13,011 nt of DNA, from the NCBI GenBank assembly GCA_964492235.1, contig CAZBJQ010000080.1:1-13011 (forward strand), written 5' to 3'. The first letter of the stretch is position 1, and each line of letters opens with the position of its first letter. The notes under the pieces are model-generated. The model made no database searches and had not been told where the DNA came from. It saw only the letters and a list, made by a program, of their open reading frames with translations. This DNA is from PFL42 sp964492235 (GTDB lineage Bacteria > Chloroflexota > Anaerolineae > Anaerolineales > E44-bin32). Below, piece by piece: positions 11,542-13,011 of the stretch. Both the position numbers and the translations under genes were made by a program.

Positions 11542-13011
11542 TTACTCGGCCTCGGTGCCCACGATGCGCTTCCACTCCCCATGGATGCCGTCCTCGGTCA
11601 CACCGAAATACAGCCGGATCCCCTCCCGGCTTCGATGTGCCAAGTCGAAGCGACGGCCTTTCCCCTTGCGCAGATCACCCAGCAGCCCCAGGTCCCCCGA
11701 CCACTGAATTTCAGCCGATGGATCCGGGGGCAGCTTCTGGTGACGTGTGATGGCGTAGTGCCACAAACGCCGGGCGGAAGACACGGTGACGTTCTTGACA
11801 ACGTTCGAATTGCGTAGGTCTCGCAGGGTGTAGTAGCGGACGCCCTGGCGCTCCTCGAAGCCGACGACCTCGACGCCGGTCCGCGGGGGCGATGTCGGCG
11901 CTTGCAGGTCCTCGGCCTCCGGCTCCTTTTCCGCCTCCGCCACCTTGGCGACCGGCGCCGCGCTTCCGCGCAGCACAAGCTGGACAATCTCGTCACGGAC
12001 GGCTACCCCGGTGTCGACCTCTTCGCGCACGTACACCTTGTTGTCGTCGACAGCGTACGGCGCCTCATTTCCGCGGGGAACAAGGACGCGCAGGACCGAC
12101 TTGCCATGAGTCTCCTGCAGATCGACCTCGCACGTCAGGGGAGGCGTGATCCGTTTGGCGATCTCCTGCTCGATGATCTTGACTGCCTGCTTTGGGTTCA
12201 GCACGCCGGTCAGCGGCTCCCGGGGATCGGCCGGGACGCCGACGTAGAGCGTCCCGCCGTTGGTGTTCGCAAGGGCACAGACGTCGGCAATGATGGCGTA
12301 GCGCTGACCGCCCCGGGTGGACATCCCGTCGTGAAATGCCTGGACGATGCTCGGCCCTGCTTCTCTGGCCTGTTGAATGAAATCGAAGGCCTCATCCGCT
12401 GCGGCACGATGCGGGCGTGTCCGGGCGAAGTCGTTGCCCGAAAAGAGATCGCGCAATCCATCGAAACTGACCTCTGACAACAATGCTTCTGTCGCCCGAT
12501 CACCCAGCCCGAGGTTCTTCTTGTTCTCGGGGTCCGTGCGCAGTCGGTGCGAGTCCGAGCCCTGGATGCAGTGCATCCGACGGGGATACTCGGGCTTCGT
12601 TCCCTGGAAGAAGCCCGCCGTGGAGCGCCGGCCTCCCTGCCCGAGGTCCGTGACCTCGAGCGCGTGCAGATGGGGGTCCTGCGTATAGGCGATCTTCGTC
12701 TGGCCGCCGAAGGGAAAGCCTCGCATTGCCACCCCGTTGGCGGAGTTGGCATGGGCCGCGATCACCAGGCCCCCTGCCTCCTCGATCAGGCGGTAGCAGG
12801 TCAGCACATCACTGCTGGCGCCGACCGTCGTCGACCCGACATCGAGCTGATCCGGGGGCACGTTGAGCCGTAACAGCAGATACTCGAGCTCCCGCACCGG
12901 CTTGTCCGGTGCAAACAGCGCCAGAACATGGAAGCCGAACGTGGCTGTGAATTCGAATCCCGGGAGGACCAGCAGCCCGCTGAGCAGGTTTCGATATTCC
13001 CCCAGTCGCTC
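11542..13011 (-). CDS. PHP phosphoesterase fused to AlbA_2 (Schlafen-type) domain, partial
   Basis: 489 residues are visible, open to the right edge; the true start is outside. Residues 1-160 are the latter part of a PHP domain with metal-ligand positions E20 (GFEF), H28 (FGFHVLAL), H87 (VIAAHANSA) and D153/H155 (QGSDSHRL). About 213-348 is an AlbA_2 domain: IADVCALANTNGGTLYVGV and, later, VLRVLVPRGNEAPYAV and VYVREEVDTG, as in Schlafen-type nucleic-acid-binding proteins. After an acidic/proline linker (about 352-378) comes an unassigned C-terminal region of about 110 residues with SSARRLWHYAI, GKGRRFDLAHRSREG and YFGVTEDGIHGEW. PHP domains hydrolyse phosphoesters, so action on nucleic acid or a nucleotide is plausible. 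It ends 79 bases before the GNAT gene on the same strand. Confidence 0.85.
   Translation of the reverse strand, partial: ERLGEYRNLLSGLLVLPGFEFTATFGFHVLALFAPDKPVRELEYLLLRLNVPPDQLDVGSTTVGASSDVLTCYRLIEEAGGLVIAAHANSANGVAMRGFPFGGQTKIAYTQDPHLHALEVTDLGQGGRRSTAGFFQGTKPEYPRRMHCIQGSDSHRLRTDPENKKNLGLGDRATEALLSEVSFDGLRDLFSGNDFARTRPHRAAADEAFDFIQQAREAGPSIVQAFHDGMSTRGGQRYAIIADVCALANTNGGTLYVGVPADPREPLTGVLNPKQAVKIIEQEIAKRITPPLTCEVDLQETHGKSVLRVLVPRGNEAPYAVDDNKVYVREEVDTGVAVRDEIVQLVLRGSAAPVAKVAEAEKEPEAEDLQAPTSPPRTGVEVVGFEERQGVRYYTLRDLRNSNVVKNVTVSSARRLWHYAITRHQKLPPDPSAEIQWSGDLGLLGDLRKGKGRRFDLAHRSREGIRLYFGVTEDGIHGEWKRIVGTEAE

Overview
This is a GC-rich bacterial chromosomal window with compact, overlapping genes, almost all on the minus strand. 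It holds no rRNA, tRNA, CRISPR array or insertion sequence that I can see. The gene content (a PgeF/YggS/YggT cluster, a CsoR-type copper operon, a glutaredoxin-DUF2085 fusion and a PHP-AlbA_2 fusion) together with the codon use suggests an uncultured Chloroflexota (Anaerolineae-like) or similar lineage. That assignment is inference only.

Left part (1-1536). The first 48 bases are the N-terminus of a minus-strand NYN-domain (putative RNase) gene. Upstream of it lies a well-formed sigma-70-type promoter with a dyad across its -35 element, and a leader that can fold into two strong hairpins. Next come a minus-strand secreted lipoprotein-like gene with its own promoter, and a non-coding stretch that carries a rightward promoter and several hairpins.

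Centre (1537-9051). Eleven minus-strand genes are packed head to tail. Read in the direction of transcription they are csoR-copZ-copA, a 117-nt gap, ccdA, a TlpA-like thioredoxin, a glutaredoxin-DUF2085 fusion, pgeF, yggS, yggT and yggU. The first three form a copper-sensing and export unit under a near-consensus promoter whose start region is covered by a CsoR-type operator. The next three look like an extracytoplasmic thiol-redox module: CcdA carries electrons across the membrane and TlpA uses them outside. The last four match the conserved ylmD-ylmE-ylmG neighbourhood of Gram-positive-type bacteria, but sepF (ylmF), normally found between yggS and yggT, is absent.

Right part (9052-13011). 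A divergent gene encodes an extended SDR/epimerase-like protein. It appears to be leaderless and lacks the catalytic YxxxK pair. After a 411-nt convergent gap, which contains a candidate 30-residue membrane peptide behind a compound inverted repeat, come a minus-strand MoaB/MogA protein, a GNAT acetyltransferase and a large protein that runs off the window. The large protein joins a PHP phosphoesterase domain to a Schlafen-type AlbA_2 domain and an unassigned C-terminal region. It is the most unusual protein here.

I did not find a clearly new multi-gene defence or mobile system. The strongest leads are the NYN leader RNA, the PHP-AlbA_2 fusion and the small membrane peptide.
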